Shown here piece by piece: positions 56,293-64,000 of a stretch of DNA of 64,000 bases; position 1 is the stretch's first letter; each line of letters opens with the position of its first letter. Where the stretch lies: positions 4,858,001 through 4,922,000 of the forward strand of contig NZ_CP040749.1 of NCBI RefSeq assembly GCF_006065315.1, given 5' to 3'. This stretch comes from Aureibaculum algae (GTDB taxonomy: Bacteria > Bacteroidota > Bacteroidia > Flavobacteriales > Flavobacteriaceae). The notes below the pieces were generated by a model. The model was given only the letters and a program-made list of their open reading frames with translations, did not search any database and was not told where the DNA came from. Position numbers and translations under genes: made by a program.

Positions 56293-58431
56293 CTAATAGA
56301 AAGTTGCTCTATTGTCCTCTATATCAGCAAACTTCTTCAATACACTATAAACTTTAGCTCCTTTAGCTTTATTTACATTTTTAACAGCCGTAACTGAACC
56401 TGCATAATTTTCCAAAACTTTAGGGCTATCCTTTTTAATAATTTTAGCAGCAAAAACACCATTTTTAGTATCTATGCCTGAGTATAATTTATTCTCTTTT
56501 AAAAACACAAGAACTGAAACAACTTCTTCCGCTCTACCAATACCTGGCAAAATAGGGCTACCTAAAGACACTGCCTTGGAAGATTGAACATTAGTGCTAA
56601 ATGATTTTGCAATATCTTGTAAATTATCTCCTTTCATCTGCTCTTTAATTAAATTACTCTTTTTTTCATTAAGTAATTTTGTTCTAAGTGCTGCTTTTGC
56701 CGTACCTATACTAAGTCCTTTGTCATGCTTTCCCGTTAATTTAGCTACCACATAACCATCTTCCGTATCAAAACGCTTAATATCATTAACATTACTATCA
56801 GTACTAAAAGCCCAAGTAATCATTTGTCTTTGATTGCTTAAGTTTGATACTCTTTCATCCATGGCTTTTAAACCAACAGCCGGCTGAACGGTTAAACTTT
56901 CTTCTTTAGCTAACTCTTCAATATCTTTACCGTCAGTTAATGCTGAGGCGAATGTTTCTGCTTTTTGATATGCTACACTTTCAGTTTCATCAGAAGCGAC
57001 AATTTCTCTTGCAAAAGTTGCTAACTTCACATTTTTCTGCATATTTTTTTGGTCCTGGATATCTATGATATGAAATCCAAATTGTGATTTTACCACACCC
57101 ATGTCTCCTACTTTATTTTCAAACGTAAAATCTCTAAATTCAGGTACCATTGCTTGATATACAAACCAATCTAAATCACCACCCTTAGCTCCGCTTCCTG
57201 TATCAGAAGATAGTGTTTTTGCTAATTCAGCGAACTTTGACTTATCATTCTTAACAATAGCTAATAAACTATCAGCAGTTACTTTGGCTTGAGCCTCTGT
57301 TTGTGTTATTGCAGGATCGTTTGTAGTTCCTAGAAAAGGAATTAAAATATGACGAGCTTTAACTGAATCTGGCATTTGTTTTACAGCTGCCAATTTTGTT
57401 ACTTTAAAATAATTACCTTCTTTATAAGGACCGTAAACATCACCAACATTTAATTTAAAAATAGTATCCGCTAAAATTGGACTTACTCTTGATTTTGTAT
57501 AAAAATTATTATCTAAAGGAATATCAGATGCATTATTTCTGAAAAAGTCTTCAACGTTATCTGTATTAGACAAACCTGTAACATTTACATTACCTTTTGC
57601 TGCTGAACTATACTCTTCTCTGTCATTAATAATTTTTTCAACTTCGGCTCTAATAGCTGCTTGATCTTCTGCAGAAGCCTTAATATCAAATTTTACGAAA
57701 CTAATATCGCGAGAAGCTTCCGCTTTGTAATCATTTGGATGACTTCTTACATATTGCTCAATTTCACTATCTGTTACTGCAACAGCACTATCAGCAATAT
57801 AAGTATAAGGTACATAAACATACTCCAAATCAAGTTTTGTGTTATTTGCCATATAATAACGCTCCCCTTCTTTAAAGGTAGCACCTAAACCAGCTGAAAC
57901 AAGATTATTATAAGTTCTCAACTCTAAATTATTCTTTATATTTCTTTCGTAATCTAACCAACTTAACCAAGCCTGTCTACTGTTTGCATCATCATCTTTA
58001 GCATCATTTAACGTAGCAATATGTTCTTTAAACATGTCCTCATCAAAAAGACCAGCTGCATTTTTAAATTGAGCACCATCTTTAACCCATGATTGTTTCA
58101 AAATTTCATCCCAAACATCTTTTTCACCAACAGTAACTCCAGATTTTTCTAATTGAGCTTTGTAAATTTTCTGACGCACTAAATTTTCCCAAGCTCCATT
58201 TACATTTTGCATTTGAGTACTTCTACCACCAGACATCGTTTTTTGCTGCTCTACCATTTGAGCAAATTCTTCTCTACCTACATTTTCTCCATTTATTTCA
58301 CCAATGGAGTTGGCTTCACTTCCAAACCCTCCTCTAGTAAAAACATCACCAATTACAAATGAGAATAATGCTAACGCAATTATGATTATTAAAAATAATG
58401 AACGTTCTCTAATTTTAGATAAAATTGCCAT
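56293..58431 (-). CDS. PpiD/SurA-like periplasmic peptidyl-prolyl isomerase
   Basis: 712 residues. One N-terminal membrane anchor (about 12-30, LFLIIIIALALFSFVIGDVF) precedes a SurA_N-like chaperone domain. A parvulin (PpiC) domain follows near 360-460 (VKARHILIPF ... LAKTLSSDTGSGAKGGDLDWFVYQAMVPEFRDFTFENKVGDMGVVKSQFGFHII). The rest is chaperone-like. It should help fold secreted and outer-membrane proteins on the periplasmic side of the inner membrane. The gene lies 152 bp downstream of the CNNM-type gene. Confidence 0.9.
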   Translation of the reverse strand: MAILSKIRERSLFLIIIIALALFSFVIGDVFTRGGFGSEANSIGEINGENVGREEFAQMVEQQKTMSGGRSTQMQNVNGAWENLVRQKIYKAQLEKSGVTVGEKDVWDEILKQSWVKDGAQFKNAAGLFDEDMFKEHIATLNDAKDDDANSRQAWLSWLDYERNIKNNLELRTYNNLVSAGLGATFKEGERYYMANNTKLDLEYVYVPYTYIADSAVAVTDSEIEQYVRSHPNDYKAEASRDISFVKFDIKASAEDQAAIRAEVEKIINDREEYSSAAKGNVNVTGLSNTDNVEDFFRNNASDIPLDNNFYTKSRVSPILADTIFKLNVGDVYGPYKEGNYFKVTKLAAVKQMPDSVKARHILIPFLGTTNDPAITQTEAQAKVTADSLLAIVKNDKSKFAELAKTLSSDTGSGAKGGDLDWFVYQAMVPEFRDFTFENKVGDMGVVKSQFGFHIIDIQDQKNMQKNVKLATFAREIVASDETESVAYQKAETFASALTDGKDIEELAKEESLTVQPAVGLKAMDERVSNLSNQRQMITWAFSTDSNVNDIKRFDTEDGYVVAKLTGKHDKGLSIGTAKAALRTKLLNEKKSNLIKEQMKGDNLQDIAKSFSTNVQSSKAVSLGSPILPGIGRAEEVVSVLVFLKENKLYSGIDTKNGVFAAKIIKKDSPKVLENYAGSVTAVKNVNKAKGAKVYSVLKKFADIEDNRATFY

Positions 58432-58583
58432 TTTTATTTACGTATAAATTTAATTATAATTTTTAAAACTTAAATTTCTGAATTTGAAAGACAAACCTTA
58501 ATATAAATTCAGTCCGCGAAAGTACAAAAAATTTAAAAGATTGAAGAAATAATAAGCCAATTAATTTAATATAGAGAAGTAGT

Positions 58584-59843
58584 TTAATCTTCTTTATACA
58601 ATACTTTCAGATAAACTTGCTCTATTTTAGATGAAGATACTTCAAGAATTGTAAATTGAAAGCTATCAATTTCTATTATTTCGTCTTTCTGGGGGATGTT
58701 TTCTGTCGCATCTACAATTAAACCACCAAGAGTCTCATAAGCATCACTTTCTGGCAAGGTCAAATTATAGGTTTCATTAATATAATCAACCTCTAAACGG
58801 GCTGAGAACTCAAACTCCCTATCATTTATCTTATTTTCTAAAAATTCAACAGTATCGTGCTCATCTTCAATATCACCAAACAATTCTTCAATAATATCTT
58901 CAATAGTAATTAAACCAGAAGTACCACCATATTCATCGATAACAACCGCTACACTTTTTTGCTTCTTCGTTAGGTCATTTAAAATATCATTAATCATCAT
59001 TGTTTCCGGAATAGTCTCTATAGGAAGCAACAGAGAACGGATTGTTTTAGGGTTTTTAAACAATTCAAACGCATGTATATAACCAATTACATCATCTAAA
59101 GAATCTTTGTAAACAATAATTTTTGACAACCCGGTTTCAACAAAAAGGTTCTTTAAATTTTTAATTGTATCGGTAACATCAATGGCAACAATATCCGTTC
59201 TTGGTATCATAGCATCTCTTGCCCTAACATTATGAAAATCTAACGCATTTTGAAATATTTGAATTTCAGAATCTACTTCTTCATCAGAAATTTCTAATTG
59301 CTCATTTATATAATCACCTAATTCTGCCTTAGTAAATGCCATTTGTACATCGTCTTCTTTCGTATTAAAAACTACGCGTAGCACAAAATCAGAAATGACC
59401 ATTATAAAACTAGAAATAAAATAAAACAGCAAAAAGAAAATATAAGCGGGTATGGCAAATATTTTTAGTGTTTCATTGGAGTAAATTCTAAAAATTGCTT
59501 TAGGTAAAAACTCCGCCGATACTAATATAATTAACGTAGAGATAATCGTTTGAACCAATAAAACAACAAAATCGTTATATAAATAAGGTTCGAGGTAAGG
59601 CATTAATAATTCACCCATAAAATAACCATAAACCACCAAAGCTATATTATTACCTACTAACATAGTAGTAATAAATTTCGAAGGATTTCCTGTTAACTTC
59701 GTCAATACGCTTGACAGAAAAGTATCTTTTTTCTTTTCAAGTTCAATATGCATTTTATTGGCGGAAATAAAAGCAATTTCCATCCCTGAAAAGAAAGCAG
59801 ATAATAAAATTGAAATGATAATGATGATAATTTGTACTTCCAA
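58584..59843 (-). CDS. CNNM/CorC-type membrane protein with CBS domains (hemolysin family)
   Basis: 419 residues. The DUF21/CNNM membrane domain (about 1-190, four helices; SAFFSGMEIAFISANKMHIELEKKK) is followed by two CBS domains (about 205-330, MIPRTDIVAIDVTDTIKNL and VAVVIDEYGGTSGLITIEDIIEELFGDIEDEHD). A C-terminal CorC_HlyC domain completes it. Members are linked to Mg2+/Co2+ efflux, and the hemolysin name is historical. It is not beside gldD, so it is not named GldE. Confidence 0.9.
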   Translation of the reverse strand: MEVQIIIIIISILLSAFFSGMEIAFISANKMHIELEKKKDTFLSSVLTKLTGNPSKFITTMLVGNNIALVVYGYFMGELLMPYLEPYLYNDFVVLLVQTIISTLIILVSAEFLPKAIFRIYSNETLKIFAIPAYIFFLLFYFISSFIMVISDFVLRVVFNTKEDDVQMAFTKAELGDYINEQLEISDEEVDSEIQIFQNALDFHNVRARDAMIPRTDIVAIDVTDTIKNLKNLFVETGLSKIIVYKDSLDDVIGYIHAFELFKNPKTIRSLLLPIETIPETMMINDILNDLTKKQKSVAVVIDEYGGTSGLITIEDIIEELFGDIEDEHDTVEFLENKINDREFEFSARLEVDYINETYNLTLPESDAYETLGGLIVDATENIPQKDEIIEIDSFQFTILEVSSSKIEQVYLKVLYKED

Positions 59844-59851
59844 TTTTTTAA

Positions 59852-60073
59852 TTATTTAGTTTGGTCATTTTCCTTTTGATATTGACCGGCTTCAATCTTT
59901 TTTCTAAAATGTTTTTTAAAAAAGTACATAAAGATCGCTAGTACAGCAAATATCAATAAAAAATAGGAGTTACTTCGTTCTCCAGGTTTATTAAACCTAT
60001 AAATACCATCTACAAATAAAATAATACCAATAACTAAATATCCGTATTCAAAAAAGCGTCTTAAGTTTTTCAT
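59852..60073 (-). CDS. Small two-helix membrane protein of unknown function
   Basis: 73 residues with two hydrophobic segments (about 10-25 YGYLVIGIILFVDGIY and 37-52 YFLLIFAVLAIFMYFF). A basic, Lys/Gln-rich tail follows (KKHFRKKIEAGQYQKENDQTK). It starts upstream of, and ends 8 bp before, the CNNM-type gene, so the two are co-transcribed. No motif is known to me. Confidence 0.72.
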   Translation of the reverse strand: MKNLRRFFEYGYLVIGIILFVDGIYRFNKPGERSNSYFLLIFAVLAIFMYFFKKHFRKKIEAGQYQKENDQTK

Positions 60074-60178
60074 TATTCTCTATATAATAAACATAAAATC
60101 AGTTAACTCATTCTTTAATGATGTCTACTTTAAATTAACACATCTCTAGCTCCCTCATATAAGCGGAACCAATTACTA

Positions 60179-60769
60179 TTATTTAATATTCTCGTCAGCT
60201 ACTTCGTTACTTTCGTTTACATATACAACTCCACTTGGATTGCTCGTAATTACTTTAGATAAATCCTCATTTGATTCAAAACCTGAACCCTTAATAGAAT
60301 CTAATTTTCTATAAAGCCTAAAAGCCTTTTCCGTATAAATATAGTGTGTTTTCTGATCCCAAAAAAGTTGTTCTGTATACAATTTACTATTGTCTTTATG
60401 ATTTATCACCACCACATTTCCTTTTACTTCAGAAATTAAGGTCTTACTATAGGTTTTAGCATAATCGCCAATTAATGTAATAGAATCACCCAACTCATCG
60501 TAATTAGTCACCTCTATGCCTTCTGGAAATTCTTGATAAGGATGCTCTTTTCTATTGGCAAAATCATTCATTAAAGGAGTAAGGAGTTTTGTTTGTACCC
60601 TACCAGAATCTGTATGAATTAAATATACATCATGAGCCACACCTATTGGTAAATTCTTTTCTGCCAAAAAATCTTGGACTTCTTTAATATTATTACCACA
60701 CGAAAAAAGTAGTGCTACTATAAGAATAACAGCAAAAAATTTAACACAGAAATTTACAACCTTAAACAT
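60179..60769 (-). CDS. lptC: LPS-export periplasmic protein LptC, lipoprotein-like leader
   Basis: 196 residues. The leader has a hydrophobic stretch and LLFSC, a lipobox that would lipidate the Cys near residue 24. The body is of LptC type with beta strands (FLAEKNLPIGVAHDVYLIHTDSGRVQTKLLTPLMNDF, YPYQEFPEGIEVTNYDELGDSITLIGDYAKTY, NVVVINHKDNSKLYTEQLFWDQKTHYIYTEKAFRL). It bridges LptB2FG and LptA for lipopolysaccharide transport. Typical LptC has a membrane anchor; lipid attachment is common in this group. Confidence 0.82.
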   Translation of the reverse strand: MFKVVNFCVKFFAVILIVALLFSCGNNIKEVQDFLAEKNLPIGVAHDVYLIHTDSGRVQTKLLTPLMNDFANRKEHPYQEFPEGIEVTNYDELGDSITLIGDYAKTYSKTLISEVKGNVVVINHKDNSKLYTEQLFWDQKTHYIYTEKAFRLYRKLDSIKGSGFESNEDLSKVITSNPSGVVYVNESNEVADENIK

Positions 60770-60830
60770 TGGGTAAAATTACGGAATAATAACGTTCTGA
60801 AATCAATGAAATTTAAAAGACTTAAAACAT

Positions 60831-62216
60831 TTAATTCTTTAAAGGGTCATAAGCAACTGTTTCTCCGATCCAACATTTAATTTCATAGGTAGTTAAACCT
60901 TTATATTCTCCTTGAGGAAAGCAATTAGTTCTTTTTCCTGGTGCATTTTTCATATAAGCCTTTATGACTCTATCTGCTTTGGCGGTTATACTGGGATCAA
61001 CCTCTTTAGCTTTTTTAGCTTTATCAGCGGCGGCTACATAAACTAACCTCTTACTGAATTCATCATCTCCACACTTATTAGCACTGCTTGCATATAAACT
61101 TGCAATTAGCAAATAAGCATCACCATAGCTTGGCCTAACCTCTAAAGCTTTATAAGCGTAAGCTCTAGAAGTAGAGTTGTTTTTAAACCTATAATGATAT
61201 GCTATTTTTAGTAAATATTCAGCCTTTTTATTAGGGTCTTTTATTTTATTAATTTCTTCATTTAATTCAACTAGGCTTAATGGACGATGTAAGTCAGGAA
61301 AAAGACTATCAGAAACAATACGAACGTCAATTGACTTTTCTAACCTTACCCATTCTTCAACCATTTTAGGATAGAGTTCGTTATCTTTACAATCATTCAA
61401 AAACAATCTAGATACAGCTCTTTTCAACCATTTGGGATCTGTTTTATTCTTCTTAAAACCACTTTTATATAGTAGTATTAATCTGTCACAATCAGCTACC
61501 GTACCATAAGTTTGATCTAAAATTGGCTCAATCTGACTTAAACCTCTTAGGTTAATTGTATTGTTTTTTAGTTTTAATTTCTCTTTTGAAGTTAGCACTT
61601 CACCCTTAACCTCTTTTTCGTTTAATGCATCTAATTCTTCTGACAACAAATCCATTTTATCATGCACGGCTGACATTACATCATCATATGTATCAAATAC
61701 TTTTTGTAAGTTCGTATCTTTATTTCTTTCAGTTATTTCTTTAAAATAAAGTGTCAAATTTTTGATACTCATTTCTGTTGGATTCGCTTTAAAAGCTGCG
61801 TCCAATTTTTTAAAAACGGCATCATTTGAAGCTCCACTTTCCCTTAAATAAATGGCCCAATCACTATAAATTTTACCTAAGTTTTTCGGAAAATATTGAA
61901 TTCTTTTAATGAAGAGACTATCTATTAGCTCACTTTCAACTTCTCTGTCTTGATCATAATTATTTTCACACCTACTCTCTACAATCTTTAAACCGTAAAT
62001 ATAAATTTGAATTGAATAATCTGGGCAGTTTTTAAATGTCCTTAGCCAAGGTATATAGGCCTTTTCATAATCTTTACCTTTGGCATACTTAACAAATTCA
62101 ATAAAGCTACTTTTACAATCGAAGTTTGAATTTGTTTTAGTGGTATTCTTTTGCGAAAAAACACCTTCAATTATTAATAAACTTAAGAGTATTAATAACT
62201 GAAGGTGCTTCGTCAA
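60831..62216 (-). CDS. Exported TPR-type protein, paralog of the adjacent gene
   Basis: 461 residues with a signal peptide (ending about GVFSQ). It is helical with tetratricopeptide-like repeats. It shares long stretches with the neighbouring protein at 62243-63610 (KLKNNTINLRGLSQIEPILDQT; STSRAYAYKALEVRPSYGDAYLLIASLYASSAN). A central segment near residues 295-330 has diverged strongly (DSLFPDLHRPLSLVELNEEI where the paralog has a TPR-like AYIFYAGILEERGESTKALEY). The C-terminal end has a conserved Cys in CWIG. The role is unknown; an envelope scaffold is likely. Confidence 0.82.
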   Translation of the reverse strand: MTKHLQLLILLSLLIIEGVFSQKNTTKTNSNFDCKSSFIEFVKYAKGKDYEKAYIPWLRTFKNCPDYSIQIYIYGLKIVESRCENNYDQDREVESELIDSLFIKRIQYFPKNLGKIYSDWAIYLRESGASNDAVFKKLDAAFKANPTEMSIKNLTLYFKEITERNKDTNLQKVFDTYDDVMSAVHDKMDLLSEELDALNEKEVKGEVLTSKEKLKLKNNTINLRGLSQIEPILDQTYGTVADCDRLILLYKSGFKKNKTDPKWLKRAVSRLFLNDCKDNELYPKMVEEWVRLEKSIDVRIVSDSLFPDLHRPLSLVELNEEINKIKDPNKKAEYLLKIAYHYRFKNNSTSRAYAYKALEVRPSYGDAYLLIASLYASSANKCGDDEFSKRLVYVAAADKAKKAKEVDPSITAKADRVIKAYMKNAPGKRTNCFPQGEYKGLTTYEIKCWIGETVAYDPLKN

Positions 62217-62242
62217 AATTTTGTTTTTAGATTTCTATAAAT

Positions 62243-63610
62243 CTACGGAATTCTTACCGCTGTACCAATCCAACAACCTATCTTATATGAATCTCCAGAT
62301 TTTTTACCTTCGTTAAAAATCAGTTTTGTATTAGGAGCATGATTTAAATAAGATCTTATTGATCTATTTGCTTTAGTTGCAATTCCTGGATCTACTGCTT
62401 TTGCTTTAGCTGCCATATTTGCCGCAGCTACATATACCATTCTTTTCTCAAATTCAGAAGTCCCACAACTATTTGCACTACTACTATATAAACTAGCTAT
62501 TAACAAATAAGCATCACCATAACTTGGTCTTTCTTTTAACGCTTTATAAGCATAACTTCTAGAAGTTGACTTATTCTTGTATCTATATTGACTAGCGATA
62601 CTTAACAATAATTTTGCTTTTTTAAATGGATCTGTTTCTAAATCTATCGCCTTATTTTTATATTCCAATGCTTTTGTAGATTCTCCTCTTTCTTCTAAAA
62701 TACCCGCATAGAAGATATATGCATTAGCTGAAGGCTCAACTGTTACCCAAGCCTCTACTAGTTTAGGGTATAATGCATCTTCAGTACATTCTTTAGAGTA
62801 CATTCTTTGAACTGCCCTTTTTAACCATTTTGGATCCGTTTTGTTTGCGTCAAAACTTTTATTATATAAAGGTATTAACCTTTCGCAAGTTGCTACTTCA
62901 CCTAAAGTTTGATCTAAAATTGGCTCTACCTGACCTAAACCTCTAAGGTTAATCGCGTTATTTTTAATCTTTAATTTTTCCTTAGAAGTTAATGTTTTAC
63001 CTAAAGAATCTTTTAACTTTAATTTATCTAACTCTTCAGACAAGATATCCATTTTTCCATTTACACCATCTAAAACATCATCATATGTATCAAACACTTT
63101 TTGCGGATCAGTATCTTTGTTTCTTTCTGTAACTTCTTTGAAATAAAGAGCTAAGTTTTTTATACTCATATCCGTTGGATCCTCTTTAAAGGCAGCTTCT
63201 AATTTTTCGAAAACGGCATCATTAGACGCTCCCCTTTCTTGTAAAGAAATAGCCCAATCACTATATACCTTAGCTGAATTTTTTGGAAAATGAACTAAAC
63301 GTTTTGTATATATTTCATCGATTAACTTGCTTGCAGCAGGTTTATCTGTACCTTTTTCGTACATGTTTTCAGCTATTTTTAAACCATCAACATAGATATA
63401 CAAAGAAGCTTTTGGACAATTATCGTAGCACCATTTCCACATATCATAAGCACCATCAAAATTACCAGCTTTTACACTTTCGTGAAACAACGATAAATTT
63501 TGTGTACATTTTGTTGGTTCAGCCCCCAACTTATCATCTTGTGCATAAACATTGCTCAATCCTGTTACCAGTAATAAGCCTAAAACCAAATTTGTAATTT
63601 TTCTTTCCAT
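62243..63610 (-). CDS. Exported TPR-type protein
   Basis: 455 residues. A signal peptide ends at about NVYAQ. TPR-like helices follow throughout, with a complete unit at about 285-330 (NAYIFYAGILEERGESTKALEYKNKAIDLET). The C-terminal STSRSYAYKALKERPSYGDAYLLIASLYSSSANSCG and GCWIGTAVRIP match the adjacent paralog. The gene lies 41 bp downstream of the outer-membrane protein gene and 27 bp upstream of its paralog, so all three are one operon. Binding partners are unknown. Confidence 0.86.
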   Translation of the reverse strand: MERKITNLVLGLLLVTGLSNVYAQDDKLGAEPTKCTQNLSLFHESVKAGNFDGAYDMWKWCYDNCPKASLYIYVDGLKIAENMYEKGTDKPAASKLIDEIYTKRLVHFPKNSAKVYSDWAISLQERGASNDAVFEKLEAAFKEDPTDMSIKNLALYFKEVTERNKDTDPQKVFDTYDDVLDGVNGKMDILSEELDKLKLKDSLGKTLTSKEKLKIKNNAINLRGLGQVEPILDQTLGEVATCERLIPLYNKSFDANKTDPKWLKRAVQRMYSKECTEDALYPKLVEAWVTVEPSANAYIFYAGILEERGESTKALEYKNKAIDLETDPFKKAKLLLSIASQYRYKNKSTSRSYAYKALKERPSYGDAYLLIASLYSSSANSCGTSEFEKRMVYVAAANMAAKAKAVDPGIATKANRSIRSYLNHAPNTKLIFNEGKKSGDSYKIGCWIGTAVRIP

Positions 63611-63651
63611 TTTAAAAGGTATTAATTAATCTTTCTACTTATAGGTCCTTG

Positions 63652-64000
63652 TTATTGTATCTTTCGTTTAACAAACCATCTATCATTGAGCGTTAAACCG
63701 AGGCGAAAGTTAAAATAATTTTCTTTAATAAGCGAATTATTTATTTCTCCTCTTTTACCAAACTCAAAACCAAGGTTTAAATTTGATAATTGTTTGCCTA
63801 TAGGTAACCCTACTCCAAAAGACATGCCAAGATCATTAACTTTATCATTATTAATTGCAATTCCCGTTTGCCTCATGTTAAAACCTGCTCTGTAAGTTAT
63901 TCGTTTCCAGTAACTTGAGATTGAATTTATTTTAGGAATATAATAACCCCCAACAGAAACTCTACTCATTTTATCATGGCTTAATCTTGTGTTATCTGCT
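63652..64000 (-). CDS. Outer-membrane beta-barrel protein, C-terminal part (gene runs off the window)
   Basis: The frame stays open from 63652 through the window edge (reads ADNTRLSHDKMSRVSVGGYYIPK upstream of an internal Met at 63969), so the start lies beyond 64000. Alternating strands (MSFGVGLPIGKQLSNLNLGFEFGKRG, NYFNFRLGLTLNDRWFVKRKIQ) suit an outer-membrane barrel, with an aromatic near the end. A FadL/OmpP1-like or similar protein is possible, but the family cannot be fixed from this fragment. First gene visible of the operon with the two TPR genes. Confidence 0.78.
   Translation of the reverse strand, partial: ADNTRLSHDKMSRVSVGGYYIPKINSISSYWKRITYRAGFNMRQTGIAINNDKVNDLGMSFGVGLPIGKQLSNLNLGFEFGKRGEINNSLIKENYFNFRLGLTLNDRWFVKRKIQ

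Noticed and set aside
58584..59843. Gliding protein GldE
   Set aside because: It has the same domain plan, but gldD and ssb are not beside it; the neighbours (PpiD-like, LptC) suit the general CNNM/CorC paralog.

Overview
The window is a chromosomal stretch of a member of the Bacteroidetes, most likely a Flavobacteriaceae species. The evidence is the AT-rich composition, -7 promoter boxes of the form TAnnTTTG, a C-terminal type IX secretion sorting domain, a TonB receptor with an N-terminal carboxypeptidase-regulatory-like domain, a short three-gene succinate dehydrogenase operon, and S46 and S41 peptidases. Genus cannot be decided from what I can see. No prophage, IS element, CRISPR array or rRNA operon was recognised. 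One tRNA gene is present.

Layout. 0-2.6 kb: an omega-amidase-like hydrolase, a Lys/Glu-rich coiled-coil exported protein and a methionine/glutamine-type aminotransferase, all on minus. 2.6-10.1 kb, plus: an S46 dipeptidyl peptidase, a secreted leucine-rich-repeat protein, and a TonB receptor coupled to a beta-propeller phytase lipoprotein. 10.1-16.9 kb, minus: an M28 peptidase lipoprotein, a NatAB-type ABC exporter, and sdhCAB. 17-22.1 kb, plus: a hydrolase-OsmC fusion, a RimK-like ligase, an aspartoacylase-like hydrolase, an ECF sigma factor with a ZAS-motif partner, and an O-methyltransferase. 22.1-31.8 kb: a PAP2 phosphatase, TatA, an orphan SecD-head-like protein, GNAT, MutS, a SPOUT RNA methyltransferase and a large prolyl-oligopeptidase-type hydrolase. 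32-39.2 kb: AspS, a ClC transporter, a tail-specific protease and SurE. 39.2-44.9 kb, minus: an OmpA/TPR-like protein and an overlapping operon PcrB-like / thiamine-binding-like / PnuC / NadR-like kinase / ArfB, then a phosphopantetheinyl transferase. 44.9-47.2 kb, plus: AhcY, a universal stress protein and tRNA-Ala(GGC).

47.24-48.34 kb holds no gene. It is a tandem array of seven ~164-bp units, each with a perfect TAATTTTG box and conserved hairpins. This is the least explained part of the window. 48.5-64 kb: an SDR oxidoreductase, ATP-type PEP carboxykinase, an alpha/beta hydrolase, an AddB-like nuclease, OmpA, and an envelope block (a PpiD-like foldase, a CNNM/CorC-type protein, LptC, two tandem TPR paralogs and the 3' end of an outer-membrane protein gene).

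Points of interest: the 164-bp array; an arfB gene whose conserved N terminus, including GGQ, is reached only from an ATA codon; a soluble ZAS anti-sigma candidate; a free-standing SecD P1-head-like protein; the hydrolase-OsmC / RimK / aspartoacylase cluster; and an operon in which a thiamine-binding-like protein and a NadR-like kinase flank PnuC.
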